NCBI RefSeq assembly: GCF_910588715.1
Contig: NZ_CAJURG010000001.1
Location: 588,101-652,100, forward strand
DNA: 64,000 bases
Reading direction: 5' to 3'
From: an uncultured Clostridium sp.
Lineage (GTDB): Bacteria > Bacillota > Clostridia > Clostridiales > Clostridiaceae
Part shown: positions 1 through 8,036 of the stretch, piece after piece
Layout of the letters: every line of letters starts with the position of its first letter
Position numbering within the stretch: position 1 is the first letter of the stretch
Made by a program: the position numbers and the translations under genes
Notes under the pieces: generated by a model
Seen by the model: only the letters and a program-made list of their open reading frames with translations
The model's database searches: none
Told to the model about the DNA's origin: nothing

Positions 1-784
1 TTTCTGTACCTATTGCTTTTTTCTCTGTTATTCCAATAGCATTATCATATCTTGTAATGACCCAATAAGGATTTCCTTCATCATCTAACTCAAATGTATA
101 ATCTGTATGCCCTGCTTTCATATCATTTAAATAAGCATGTCTATCTAAATCACTAAAAAGATAAGCTGATGGAAGATATTTTAGGCGTATCTCTTTTCCA
201 TTTAATTCTGTAACTAATTGTACATCATTTTGATTAGTTGCACTTACTTTAATATATCCTTCTGTTCCTTCTCTATTTGTAAGCCATTTGAAAAATGATG
301 AATGCTCTAATGGTCCAACATAATATAACTGTCCATTTACACTTTGCAAAGATAAGTCTCCTATTGTTACTTGACTTCCTAGACTTGGTATTTCCCCTAG
401 CTTTTTATCTGCGAGTTTATATGCTAATTCCTTATCAATAATAGGTAATTGCTTTAAGTCCATATGATCTATTTGGCTTGAAAATTCTATTTGTTCTACA
501 TTTCCAATTAAATTTCTATGAGTTTTTGCCATAAATATTGGACTAAAAATTATTTGTGAAACAAAATATAATAATCCAACAACTACTCCACTAATTATAT
601 ATTTCTTATTTAATGTTAAAACTCCATACCCTGCTGTGCATAATACAAATGGTCCTATAAATATTCCTAAACTTAATGTAAAGTCTAAAATAAGTTTACT
701 ATTAAATGCTAATAATACACCCATTATTAGGTAAATACCTATTAACCATTTTAAATATTGCTTAAAACTACTTTGAAATTTCAT
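1..784 (-). CDS. Uncharacterised membrane protein, 3' end beyond the window
   Basis: An uninterrupted minus-strand frame runs from an ATG at 784 (preceded by GGAGGG) off the left edge, giving about 261 codons with no stop. The first 80 or so residues hold three hydrophobic segments (about residues 12-30, 36-55 and 63-82), followed by a long, mostly polar region beginning near TYR/HIS-rich 'MAKTHRNLIGN' that would lie on one side of the membrane. I do not recognise the family; no catalytic motif is evident. The C-terminus is missing because of the window edge, not because of damage. It is the most upstream (right-hand) gene of whatever unit continues leftwards; a palindrome at 861-889 separates it from the clostripain-like gene. 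Confidence 0.75.
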   Translation of the reverse strand, partial: MKFQSSFKQYLKWLIGIYLIMGVLLAFNSKLILDFTLSLGIFIGPFVLCTAGYGVLTLNKKYIISGVVVGLLYFVSQIIFSPIFMAKTHRNLIGNVEQIEFSSQIDHMDLKQLPIIDKELAYKLADKKLGEIPSLGSQVTIGDLSLQSVNGQLYYVGPLEHSSFFKWLTNREGTEGYIKVSATNQNDVQLVTELNGKEIRLKYLPSAYLFSDLDRHAYLNDMKAGHTDYTFELDDEGNPYWVITRYDNAIGITEKKAIGTE

Positions 785-860
785 TTTTATCCCTCCATAA
801 TAATATTATAAAGGGATATTTAATTGAATTCAATACTTTTTTAAAAGATTTATACTATCT

Positions 861-889
861 TTTAATAAGTTATTTTATAACTTATTAAA
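861..889 (-). terminator. Hairpin terminator candidate after the C11 gene
   Basis: A 13-bp perfect inverted repeat with a 3-nt loop (arms 861-873 and 877-889) lies just 3' of the C11 peptidase gene on the minus strand. It is entirely A/T apart from one G-C pair and the following U tract is broken, so it is a weak terminator call. Confidence 0.4.
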
Positions 890-901
890 ACACTTAAAAT
901 C

Positions 902-2065
902 TTATATCCACTTATTATATTTATATATTTTATTTGCTATCTCTTCAATATCTCTTTCATCTATTTTATCTTCATTAAAATTTCTAATAAATAATTCTAT
1001 ATCCCTTTTATCTAAAATTTCCTGCTCTACCTTTGATTTTTGTATATTAGGTTTTTCACTACTACCTTTTTTTGCAATTACATTGCTACAATAATTATTT
1101 TTAGTAAATGATAATTTATAATAAAACCTAGTAAATGATTCAATATCTTCTATTTGATATTTATTATAAAACATCAAATGTAATACTGCTTTTCTTTTTT
1201 CTATATTATTTTTAGCTATTACTAATTTATTTATAACTTTATCTATTGTGTGATGAAGTTCATTGTATAATTTTATTTCTCTATCTGTTGCTTTTTTTTC
1301 ATTTATTAAAAGCCAATAAAAAGATAATTTATTACTAAGCTCTTTTATTTTTTCTAATTTTCCATGCTTCACTTCTGAAACTACAATATTATTCATGCTA
1401 CTATTAGTTATGTCTATTAAAATATCCTTCGTGTTTTTATTATTCAAAAAATATATTATATCCTTATAATTCATTCCTTCAATAGGTCCATTATTAATAT
1501 AGGTCATTAAATACTTTACTGTATTATTTTTATTTTTCCCTAGTTCATATAATAGTTCTACTGTGTTCATATTACAAATATCTAAGGATAATATATCTAT
1601 ATCTATATTTAAATCTTGTTTTAAATTATTTATAGCAAAGCACATTTCATACATGCCCATAATATATGGGTTATCTCCACATAAATCTGATAAGCTAGCT
1701 ACAATAAATCCATGCCCTGAAATAACTAGCATATACCTTTCTGCTGGATAATTTTTTATTGCCCATTCTGAAAATTTATATAAATTTTTATAATCTGCCA
1801 TATTTATATGAGAATACTCTTCTATTAAATTTAAATCTCCATTTGTTATTGCATATCTTCTTGTTCCTACCCATTCATCTTTATATTTACTTTCATCTTG
1901 TCTTATTAGATTAACTATTTCAATGGGAGCTTTACTTAATTGTATAACTATATTTACTTCATTATTTTTAACTTCACATACTTCCTTAAATGTATTTTCC
2001 ATTTCTATTCCTAATTCGTTATTTCCATTTAAGTACATTATAACTGTCCACTTTTTCTTAGCCAT
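902..2065 (-). CDS. Clostripain-family (peptidase C11) protein
   Basis: A 387-residue protein of the C11 cysteine-peptidase family. The N-terminal beta strand 'WTVIMYLNGNNEL' is typical of the family, the putative catalytic His118 sits in 'VISGHGF' and the catalytic Cys164 in 'LDICNMNTVELL'. C11 enzymes cut after basic residues and are usually autoprocessed; here no obvious Arg/Lys linker of secreted clostripain is seen. There is no signal peptide or transmembrane helix, so it is probably cytoplasmic, unlike secreted alpha-clostripain. The last 50 residues are charged and poorly conserved. It stands alone, divergent from the DUF3343 gene to its right. Family assignment is firm; substrate unknown. 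Confidence 0.85.
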   Translation of the reverse strand: MAKKKWTVIMYLNGNNELGIEMENTFKEVCEVKNNEVNIVIQLSKAPIEIVNLIRQDESKYKDEWVGTRRYAITNGDLNLIEEYSHINMADYKNLYKFSEWAIKNYPAERYMLVISGHGFIVASLSDLCGDNPYIMGMYEMCFAINNLKQDLNIDIDILSLDICNMNTVELLYELGKNKNNTVKYLMTYINNGPIEGMNYKDIIYFLNNKNTKDILIDITNSSMNNIVVSEVKHGKLEKIKELSNKLSFYWLLINEKKATDREIKLYNELHHTIDKVINKLVIAKNNIEKRKAVLHLMFYNKYQIEDIESFTRFYYKLSFTKNNYCSNVIAKKGSSEKPNIQKSKVEQEILDKRDIELFIRNFNEDKIDERDIEEIANKIYKYNKWI

Positions 2066-2333
2066 ATTTTAAAATCTCAACCCCTAATATAAAATAGCAC
2101 TCCCTTTTATATTTATGATTATATAAAGCTATAATAGACTAAATTATTCCAATATCTATTTTATTTATATATTTATAATTAACTTTGTATTTTAACTTAA
2201 AAGTTTATTATAAAATAATAAACTTACCTTTTTATTGATTATTTAATATTTTCTTTATTTAATATGATTTACACTTTATACAGCGCTTTTGAATATAATA
2301 TTAAAAGTAAAGATAGGCTAGGAGGAAACAAAA

Positions 2334-2609
2334 ATGATTGAGAAACCAATATATATAATAACTTTTGACTCTGCAAATAATAGTATGCTTTTATATAGAT
2401 TATTAAAAAGTAATAAATTAAATATTTATATGATTCAAACACCTTGTTGTTTGTCTGCTGGTTGTGCAAGGTCTATTGAAGTTAGTGAAGAAGAAATTGA
2501 AAAAGTAATTGAATTAATAAAGAGTAATGATATTTCAATAAGAGCTATTCATAAAAAGTTTGTAAATAAAGAAATAAGACGATATTGTTATGAAGAAATA
2601 ACATTTTAA
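2334..2609 (+). CDS. DUF3343 family small protein (putative Se/S carrier-like)
   Basis: A 91-residue protein starting at an ATG 14 nt after the onset of AGGAGG. It matches the DUF3343 pattern: an N-terminal strand ('YIITFDSANN'), a helix, then a conserved Cys-containing loop 'TPCCLSAGCARS' (about residues 42-53) and a C-terminal alpha/beta tail. DUF3343 proteins are proposed, not proven, to carry sulfur or selenium and are commonly found beside a cysteine-desulfurase-like aminotransferase, as here: the next gene begins 21 bp downstream and must be cotranscribed. Inference: the Cys residues accept persulfide from that enzyme. Small size and unproven role are the main uncertainties. Confidence 0.8.
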   Translation: MIEKPIYIITFDSANNSMLLYRLLKSNKLNIYMIQTPCCLSAGCARSIEVSEEEIEKVIELIKSNDISIRAIHKKFVNKEIRRYCYEEITF

Positions 2610-2630
2610 ATGTAATTTAAAGGAGGACCT

Positions 2631-3767
2631 ATGATATATTTAGATAATGCTGCTACAACATTTCCTAAGCCAAATGAAGTATATAAAGAAGTGGATAAAT
2701 GCCTAAGAACTTATTGTGCAAATCCTGGTAGAGGCTCCCATAACATGTCTCTTCAATGTGAAATGAAAATTTTTAATTGCAGAGAAATGCTTGCAAAGTT
2801 ATTTAATATTGACGATCCTCTTAGAATAATTTTTACCTCTAATACAACTGAATCTTTAAATATTGCAATTAAAGGTATACTAAAACCAAATGATCATGTA
2901 ATAACAACTATGATTGAGCATAATTCCGTATTAAGACCACTATATTCTTTAAAAAAACATGGTATAGAAACAACTTTTTTACCTGTAAATTTAAAAGGTT
3001 ATTTAAATTTATCTGATATTAAAAAAGCTGTTAAAAGTAATACAAAGGCTTTAATTGTAAATCACGGTTCTAATGTATTAGGTACAATACAAGATATTGG
3101 AGCTATAGGAAAGCTAGCAAAATCCATTGGCTTAATATTCATTGTTGATGCAGCTCAAACTGCTGGATATTGTGATATAGATGTTAAAAAAATGAATATA
3201 GATTTATTAGCCTTCCCTGGTCATAAATCTCTTTTAGGTTTACAAGGAACTGGTGGATTATATATAAATAATGGTTTAACACTATCTTCTCTTAAAGAAG
3301 GGGGTACAGGAAGCAATTCTGAATCAATGATTCAACCAGAACTTTATCCTGATAAAATGGAAAGTGGTACTTTAAACACTCCTGGAATAGTTGGATTAAA
3401 TGAAGGGGTAAGCTTTATTTTAAATAAAGGAATAGATAAAATACGTAATCATGAAATTCAATTAATGGAATATCTTACTTTTGAGCTTAAAAAATTATCT
3501 TATATAAAATTATATGGAGAAACATCTCCTAATTTAAAAACTCCTGTTTTATCTTTTAATATGGAAAGGTTTGATAGCTCTGAAATTGGTGAAGCTTTAA
3601 ATAAAAAAGAAATTTACTTGCGTACAAGTTATCATTGTGCTCCTCTTATTCATAAAATTATAGGAACTGAAGGAATGGGAACTGTTCGTATAAGCCCAGG
3701 ATATTTTAATACATTTAATGATATAGAAGCTTTAATAAATTCATTAATTGAAATTTATAATAGCTAA
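2631..3767 (+). CDS. Cysteine desulfurase family aminotransferase (class V)
   Basis: A 378-residue PLP enzyme of the class V aminotransferase/NifS-like superfamily, closest to the cysteine desulfurase-family type often found with DUF3343. 'YLDNAATTFPKP' opens the fold, Asp173 ('IVDAAQTAG') should bind the PLP pyridine nitrogen, Lys199 ('FPGHKSLLG') the aldehyde, and Cys336 ('TSYHCAPL') is the candidate sulfur-accepting cysteine. Length is normal. It starts at an ATG behind AGGAGG, 21 bp after the DUF3343 gene. It is not IscS/SufS: no iscU/sufU neighbour is seen. Probable role is sulfur or selenium mobilisation for a specialised acceptor; selenocysteine lyase activity is an alternative. Confidence 0.85.
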   Translation: MIYLDNAATTFPKPNEVYKEVDKCLRTYCANPGRGSHNMSLQCEMKIFNCREMLAKLFNIDDPLRIIFTSNTTESLNIAIKGILKPNDHVITTMIEHNSVLRPLYSLKKHGIETTFLPVNLKGYLNLSDIKKAVKSNTKALIVNHGSNVLGTIQDIGAIGKLAKSIGLIFIVDAAQTAGYCDIDVKKMNIDLLAFPGHKSLLGLQGTGGLYINNGLTLSSLKEGGTGSNSESMIQPELYPDKMESGTLNTPGIVGLNEGVSFILNKGIDKIRNHEIQLMEYLTFELKKLSYIKLYGETSPNLKTPVLSFNMERFDSSEIGEALNKKEIYLRTSYHCAPLIHKIIGTEGMGTVRISPGYFNTFNDIEALINSLIEIYNS

Positions 3768-3852
3768 TATAAATTTTTATTTTTACAATAACTTAAATTA
3801 TATTTCTATAATAAAAATAGCTATATAATAATTTGAATAACATTCTTACAAT

Positions 3853-3912
3853 AAAAATAGCTATATCCTTCTAATTTTTTAATTTAATAAGATATAGCTA
3901 CTTTTATTTTTT
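3853..3912. terminator. Bidirectional hairpin terminator between convergent genes
   Basis: Arms TAGCTATATC (3858-3867) and GATATAGCTA (3891-3900) form a 10-bp stem with a 23-nt loop; U-rich tracts follow on both strands. It separates the + strand desulfurase from the converging minus-strand propeller/coiled-coil gene. The 16-nt left flank ATAAAAATAGCTATAT also occurs 40 bp upstream (3811-3826). Confidence 0.7.
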
Positions 3913-3973
3913 TATATAGAATTTTTATTAATAATTCCTATAAATTTTTTATAAATTATATTTTTATTAACTA

Positions 3974-5842
3974 TCATTCATTTTTAAATAATTTTCTTAT
4001 AAAAGACTCACTACTCTTTGCTCTTTCTTCCAAGAATAAAATATCCTCTTTTAAAGATTCAATTTCATTATTTAAAGAATTAATTTTATTATTATTATCT
4101 TCTATAACTTGATTTAACTCATCAATATTGTTCTTTAAGAAATTAATTTCATCGTTATTACTATTTATTATTTGATTTAAATAATCGATACTTTCTTCTA
4201 AATTGTTTATTTCATTTAAATATTCATTTCTTTCCTTATCTGCTGCATTATAATCTTCTATAAGGTCTAAAACTTTCTTATTTAATTTTGATATTTCTTG
4301 CTTACTTTCATTTTCTATCTTTTTATTTTCTTTAATTAATACTTGTAATGCTTGAAAATCTTTTTCTTTAATTTCTAAATTTTCATTTATACTTTTTATT
4401 ACTTCCTCTTTTTCTTCAATAGTTTTAATATAATTAGTTTTTTCAATTTCATTTTTATTTATTATCTCTTTAAGATCAATAACTTCCTTTTCAATTGAAT
4501 TATCTTTTTCATTTAGCTTCTGTGTTAATTCATTTATTTCATTTTCATATTTCGATAAAGATACTTCGTTTTCTTTTAAAGAATTTTGCAAATCACTTAC
4601 TTCATTATCTTTTTCAGTTAATTGTGTATTTAAATCTTCTATATTATCCATTAATTTTTTCTTTTCGTCTTGAGATATATTAAGCTTTTCTTTTATTTCA
4701 TTAATAGAAGCTTCATATTCTTCTATCTTTGTAATATATGGTTTTATATATTCATCTAAATTAAAAGTACAAATATTTTCACTTAAATTTTCCTCTACTA
4801 TAAGAGAATCCTCTTCATCACTTGATAATTTAGTTTCAGCCGCATTATCTTCACTCAATATGCTATTAACAAAGTTACTATCTGTAAAAATATTTAAATC
4901 TTCTGCTTTTACATTTATAATGGTATTTTTTGATATTTCTTTATCACAAGAATAACTATATTTATTATAATAAGATATATTTTTAAGGCTAATATCCTTA
5001 ATTGTTTTTATTTCTCTATTTATTTCTAACTCCATTATTTTTAAAGTGTCCTCTAAAAGATATATTAAGCATAGCTTATTATCTTTTGATATATATATAT
5101 CACTTAAATTTACTTTTGGGCTTGATTCTTGTATAAGATTATTTTTAATATTTTCATTTTTACCTATTCCACATATTAAATTTTCTTTTCTGTAATTAGC
5201 AAAGGTATATGAATATGCTATAATATCATCTTTAATAACAAAATCAAAATTGCTTATTGGAAAATTACACTTAGCTAATTCCTTAAAGTTTGACCAAAGG
5301 CTTTTTTTAATATCATAAGTTCTATAACCTATAGTATGTGGATAACCAATTTTAACATAGCATATTGCTAATTTATCATTATCTGCACTTATTATGTATG
5401 GAATATCACATTTAGTATCAATTCCATCTATAATAACAGCAGGAGTTAAAGTTAATCTATTACTTAAAACTCTAAAACAAATAGTACTAATATCATTAAC
5501 TTCATTTATATAAAATATATTTAAAGAATTATTTACTGAAGCAATTTGCATATAACTATTTTTAGGTGCTTCTCTAATTAAAATAATGCTATTTTCTAAC
5601 TTTCCATTAATAAAACTGCTTAAAACTAATTCTCCATTTAAATTAATATATATAAGTGAAATATCTCCATTTGAGCTTAAAATTACAGTACTTAGTGTAT
5701 CACAATTATCATATATAATCTTTTGTTCTACTAATTTATACTTTTCATACTTGTCTAAATATATTTTATTTTCTTTATTATAAAAGTTTAATAATGTATT
5801 ATTTACTTCAATCCAATAGTTTTCCTTTTCACAACAATACAT
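3974..5842 (-). CDS. Uncharacterised protein: beta-rich N-terminal half plus long coiled coil
   Basis: A 622-residue protein whose start (ATG behind GGGGGAG) is well supported. Residues 1 to about 300 are strand-rich with repeated short blocks resembling beta-propeller blades (alternating hydrophobic strands with Ser/Asn/Gly turns, for example 'STVILSSNGDISLIYINLNG'). After an acidic linker (about 330-370) residues 370-610 are an almost uninterrupted heptad-rich coiled coil full of Glu, Asn, Lys and Leu, ending in a short basic tail. No signal peptide or transmembrane segment. The architecture suggests a scaffold or structural protein with a propeller head and a rod. It is divergent from a coat-like gene, which makes a sporulation role conceivable but unproven. 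No family recognised. Confidence 0.7.
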   Translation of the reverse strand: MYCCEKENYWIEVNNTLLNFYNKENKIYLDKYEKYKLVEQKIIYDNCDTLSTVILSSNGDISLIYINLNGELVLSSFINGKLENSIILIREAPKNSYMQIASVNNSLNIFYINEVNDISTICFRVLSNRLTLTPAVIIDGIDTKCDIPYIISADNDKLAICYVKIGYPHTIGYRTYDIKKSLWSNFKELAKCNFPISNFDFVIKDDIIAYSYTFANYRKENLICGIGKNENIKNNLIQESSPKVNLSDIYISKDNKLCLIYLLEDTLKIMELEINREIKTIKDISLKNISYYNKYSYSCDKEISKNTIINVKAEDLNIFTDSNFVNSILSEDNAAETKLSSDEEDSLIVEENLSENICTFNLDEYIKPYITKIEEYEASINEIKEKLNISQDEKKKLMDNIEDLNTQLTEKDNEVSDLQNSLKENEVSLSKYENEINELTQKLNEKDNSIEKEVIDLKEIINKNEIEKTNYIKTIEEKEEVIKSINENLEIKEKDFQALQVLIKENKKIENESKQEISKLNKKVLDLIEDYNAADKERNEYLNEINNLEESIDYLNQIINSNNDEINFLKNNIDELNQVIEDNNNKINSLNNEIESLKEDILFLEERAKSSESFIRKLFKNE

Positions 5843-5942
5843 AACTTCTCCCCCATGATATTACTATTATTAAAAATATGAAAATTCCCCTCTAAATATT
5901 ACAATAGCTTGTATCCATAATCATTGCAAAATGATTTTTTTC

Positions 5943-5969
5943 ACACTTTATATTGCCTCTCATATTATA
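5943..5969 (+). promoter_or_regulatory. Sigma-K-like promoter of the coat-like gene
   Basis: AC (5943-5944), 16-nt spacer, CATATTATA (5961-5969) matches the sigma-K pattern AC-N16/17-CATANNNTA exactly at all fixed positions. Predicted start of transcription is near 5976, about 37 nt before the ATG. This is a pattern match only. Confidence 0.5.
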
Positions 5970-6012
5970 TTATTAAGTTAGTTGCTTAATTTATTAATAA
6001 GGAGGATTATAT

Positions 6013-6942
6013 ATGTCACAAGACAATTTTAACGTATTACAACCAGAAGCACTTTCTGATGAGTGCTTGATTGCAAAAAAAATATATGGTCGTTGCAAAC
6101 AACAAGACTGTTTAAGACCTATTGATTGTTCACAACAACCACTTCCACCATGTCCTAATGGAAGCTTACCACCTGAGGCTTCTGATTTTATAAAAATAAG
6201 TTCAAGTTTGTATAATGGAGCTACATCGCTTTCAAATTTACCTGGAGAAAATGGACCTTTAACAACATCTCCTATTACAAAAGGAAATGTTATTGCATTT
6301 AATAATACTGTAAATAATATTAAAGTTTCTAATTTTTCTACTGCAATTACTAATATTTCTGTATCATCACCAGGACAATTTGGACTTCCTGGATTTTACG
6401 ATGTAACAGTTCAATATACATTCTCATATGATTTAACATTCTACAATTCAAACAATACTGCAATCCAATTTTTAGTAGCTGGTGCAACAGCAACTTCTAG
6501 TAAAACTACAACAACAGTACCTGCTTATACAGTTTATACAAAACAAATTTCATTAGAAGGTGGAATAGTTGACCCTAATACTTCTATAGCTATTGGAGAT
6601 AGCGCACTTGCTCCTAACTATAATGTTCCTCAAAATACAAACAATGTGCCTTATGCTTATGTTCAAGCTATAGCTAGCCCACTATCTTCTAAGATAGGAC
6701 AATATCCTGCAAACCAATCTACTCCTTGCATTACTGCAACAAATTTTGTTTACCATGCTGATATAGTAATTGGATTATTTACAATAATTGAGTTATACAG
6801 AATTACTAACATGACTGTCGCTTCTAGTGGACCAATCGAAGTTCCTCAATGTCAACCATCTGTAATTAATGATCCATGTGTTGGATTTAATCAATTACTA
6901 TTCCCATATGATGATTTTGATCCACCATATAGAAAATGTTAA
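6013..6942 (+). CDS. Cys-flanked spore coat/exosporium-like surface protein
   Basis: A 309-residue protein starting at ATG behind AAGGAGGA. Six Cys lie in the first 50 residues (for example 'GRCKQQDC', 'PPCPNG') and four near the C-terminus, with a Cys as the very last residue. The middle (about 60-260) is rich in Ser, Thr, Asn, Ala and alternating hydrophobics, typical of a self-assembling beta-structured surface protein, with one more Cys near residue 238. No signal peptide is present, which fits a mother-cell protein assembled on the forespore rather than a secreted one. The upstream sigma-K-like promoter supports late mother-cell expression. I infer a spore coat or exosporium component cross-linked through terminal cysteines; I cannot name an orthologue. 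Confidence 0.65.
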   Translation: MSQDNFNVLQPEALSDECLIAKKIYGRCKQQDCLRPIDCSQQPLPPCPNGSLPPEASDFIKISSSLYNGATSLSNLPGENGPLTTSPITKGNVIAFNNTVNNIKVSNFSTAITNISVSSPGQFGLPGFYDVTVQYTFSYDLTFYNSNNTAIQFLVAGATATSSKTTTTVPAYTVYTKQISLEGGIVDPNTSIAIGDSALAPNYNVPQNTNNVPYAYVQAIASPLSSKIGQYPANQSTPCITATNFVYHADIVIGLFTIIELYRITNMTVASSGPIEVPQCQPSVINDPCVGFNQLLFPYDDFDPPYRKC

Positions 6943-6975
6943 TATTCTGAATAATATTTAATATTATAGGTATAT

Positions 6976-7028
6976 AAAAAATCTCTACATGAAAGCAATT
7001 ACTAAATTCTTTCACGTAGAGATTTTTT
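6976..7028. terminator. Bidirectional terminator between coat-like gene and antiporter
   Basis: A long stem (AAAAAATCTCTACATGAAAG at 6976-6995 against 7009-7028, one mismatch) with a 13-nt loop and U/A tracts on both sides. It overlaps the stop codon of the converging antiporter gene. Confidence 0.85.
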
Positions 7029-8007
7029 AATTTCTAATTATTATATAAATCATATAAATTACATAAAACGATACTAAGATAACTCCCTCTTTTCTACCAA
7101 AACGCTTTTCTTCACTTTTACTTGTAAATATCATAATTCCAATTATTAAAGTTACTATAATTAAAAATACAAAATCAAATATTAAATTACTAGATACGGC
7201 TATCGGACTTATAGCTGATGATACTCCTATAATTAATAAAATATTAAATATATTTGACCCTAATATATTTCCAAGTGCAATATCCTCTTCTCCCTTAAGT
7301 GCAGCAACTACTGATGTTACTAATTCCGGAAGAGATGTTCCCATTGCAACTATTGTAAGTCCTACAAGCTTTTCACTCATTCCAAGTGAAGTTGCAATAG
7401 TTGTTGCTGAATTTACAACGCATTGTCCTCCAATAACAATTCCTAAAGCACCTATAATTAAATTTGCTATACTTTTAATAATATTTATTTCAGCCGTCGA
7501 TTCCACCGCTAACTCTTCTTGCAATTCTATGCTTTCTACTTTACCTGTTTTTACTGATAATATTAAATAAACTATATAAGAAATACATCCAATTAATAGA
7601 ATAATTCCATCACCTCTTGATATGTAATTATCCTTTCCACCTAAAATCTTAGTAAAAGTTAAAATTAAGAATAATATTGTTACTATCATATTTATAGCAA
7701 AATCTCTTTTTACTTCGGATTTTTTAATTGTTAGTGGCATTATTATAGTAGTAACTCCAAGCACCATTAAAGTATTAAAAAGATTAGAACCTAATACATT
7801 CCCAACTGCAAGTTCATTGCTACCTTTAATTGATGAAATAATACTTACTGCAAGCTCTGGTGCACTTGTTCCTAATGATACTATTGTTAATCCTACTATA
7901 ACAGATGGTATCCCTAATTTTTTTGAAATATTAGATGCACCATTAACAAAAATATCTGCTCCTTTAATTAATAGAAAAAAACCTATTATCAAAAATATAT
8001 AACTCAC
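7027..8007 (-). CDS. Calcium/sodium antiporter, YrbG-type
   Basis: A 326-residue integral membrane protein of the Ca2+/cation antiporter superfamily (K+-independent/dependent Na+/Ca2+ exchanger type). The two inverted alpha repeats are obvious: 'VGLTIVSLGTSAPELAVS' near residue 40 and 'VGLTIVAMGTSLPELVTS' near residue 210, each carrying the ion-coordinating Ser/Glu, plus 'GNVLGSNLFN' and 'GNILGSNIFN'. About ten transmembrane helices. The start is GTG at 8007 with GGAGGG six nt upstream. It probably exchanges Ca2+ outward for Na+ or H+ across the plasma membrane, which fits a cell with a Na+-coupled ATPase elsewhere in the window. It sits 29 bp downstream of helD and may share its transcript. 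Confidence 0.9.
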   Translation of the reverse strand: MSYIFLIIGFFLLIKGADIFVNGASNISKKLGIPSVIVGLTIVSLGTSAPELAVSIISSIKGSNELAVGNVLGSNLFNTLMVLGVTTIIMPLTIKKSEVKRDFAINMIVTILFLILTFTKILGGKDNYISRGDGIILLIGCISYIVYLILSVKTGKVESIELQEELAVESTAEINIIKSIANLIIGALGIVIGGQCVVNSATTIATSLGMSEKLVGLTIVAMGTSLPELVTSVVAALKGEEDIALGNILGSNIFNILLIIGVSSAISPIAVSSNLIFDFVFLIIVTLIIGIMIFTSKSEEKRFGRKEGVILVSFYVIYMIYIIIRN

Positions 8008-8036
8008 CTGTTACCCTCCTATTTATTAACCTTCAC

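Noticed and set aside
2269..2469. 66-residue minus ORF over the DUF3343 gene
   Set aside because: Antisense to a well-supported gene with a strong ribosome binding site; hydrophobic shadow of AT-rich codons.
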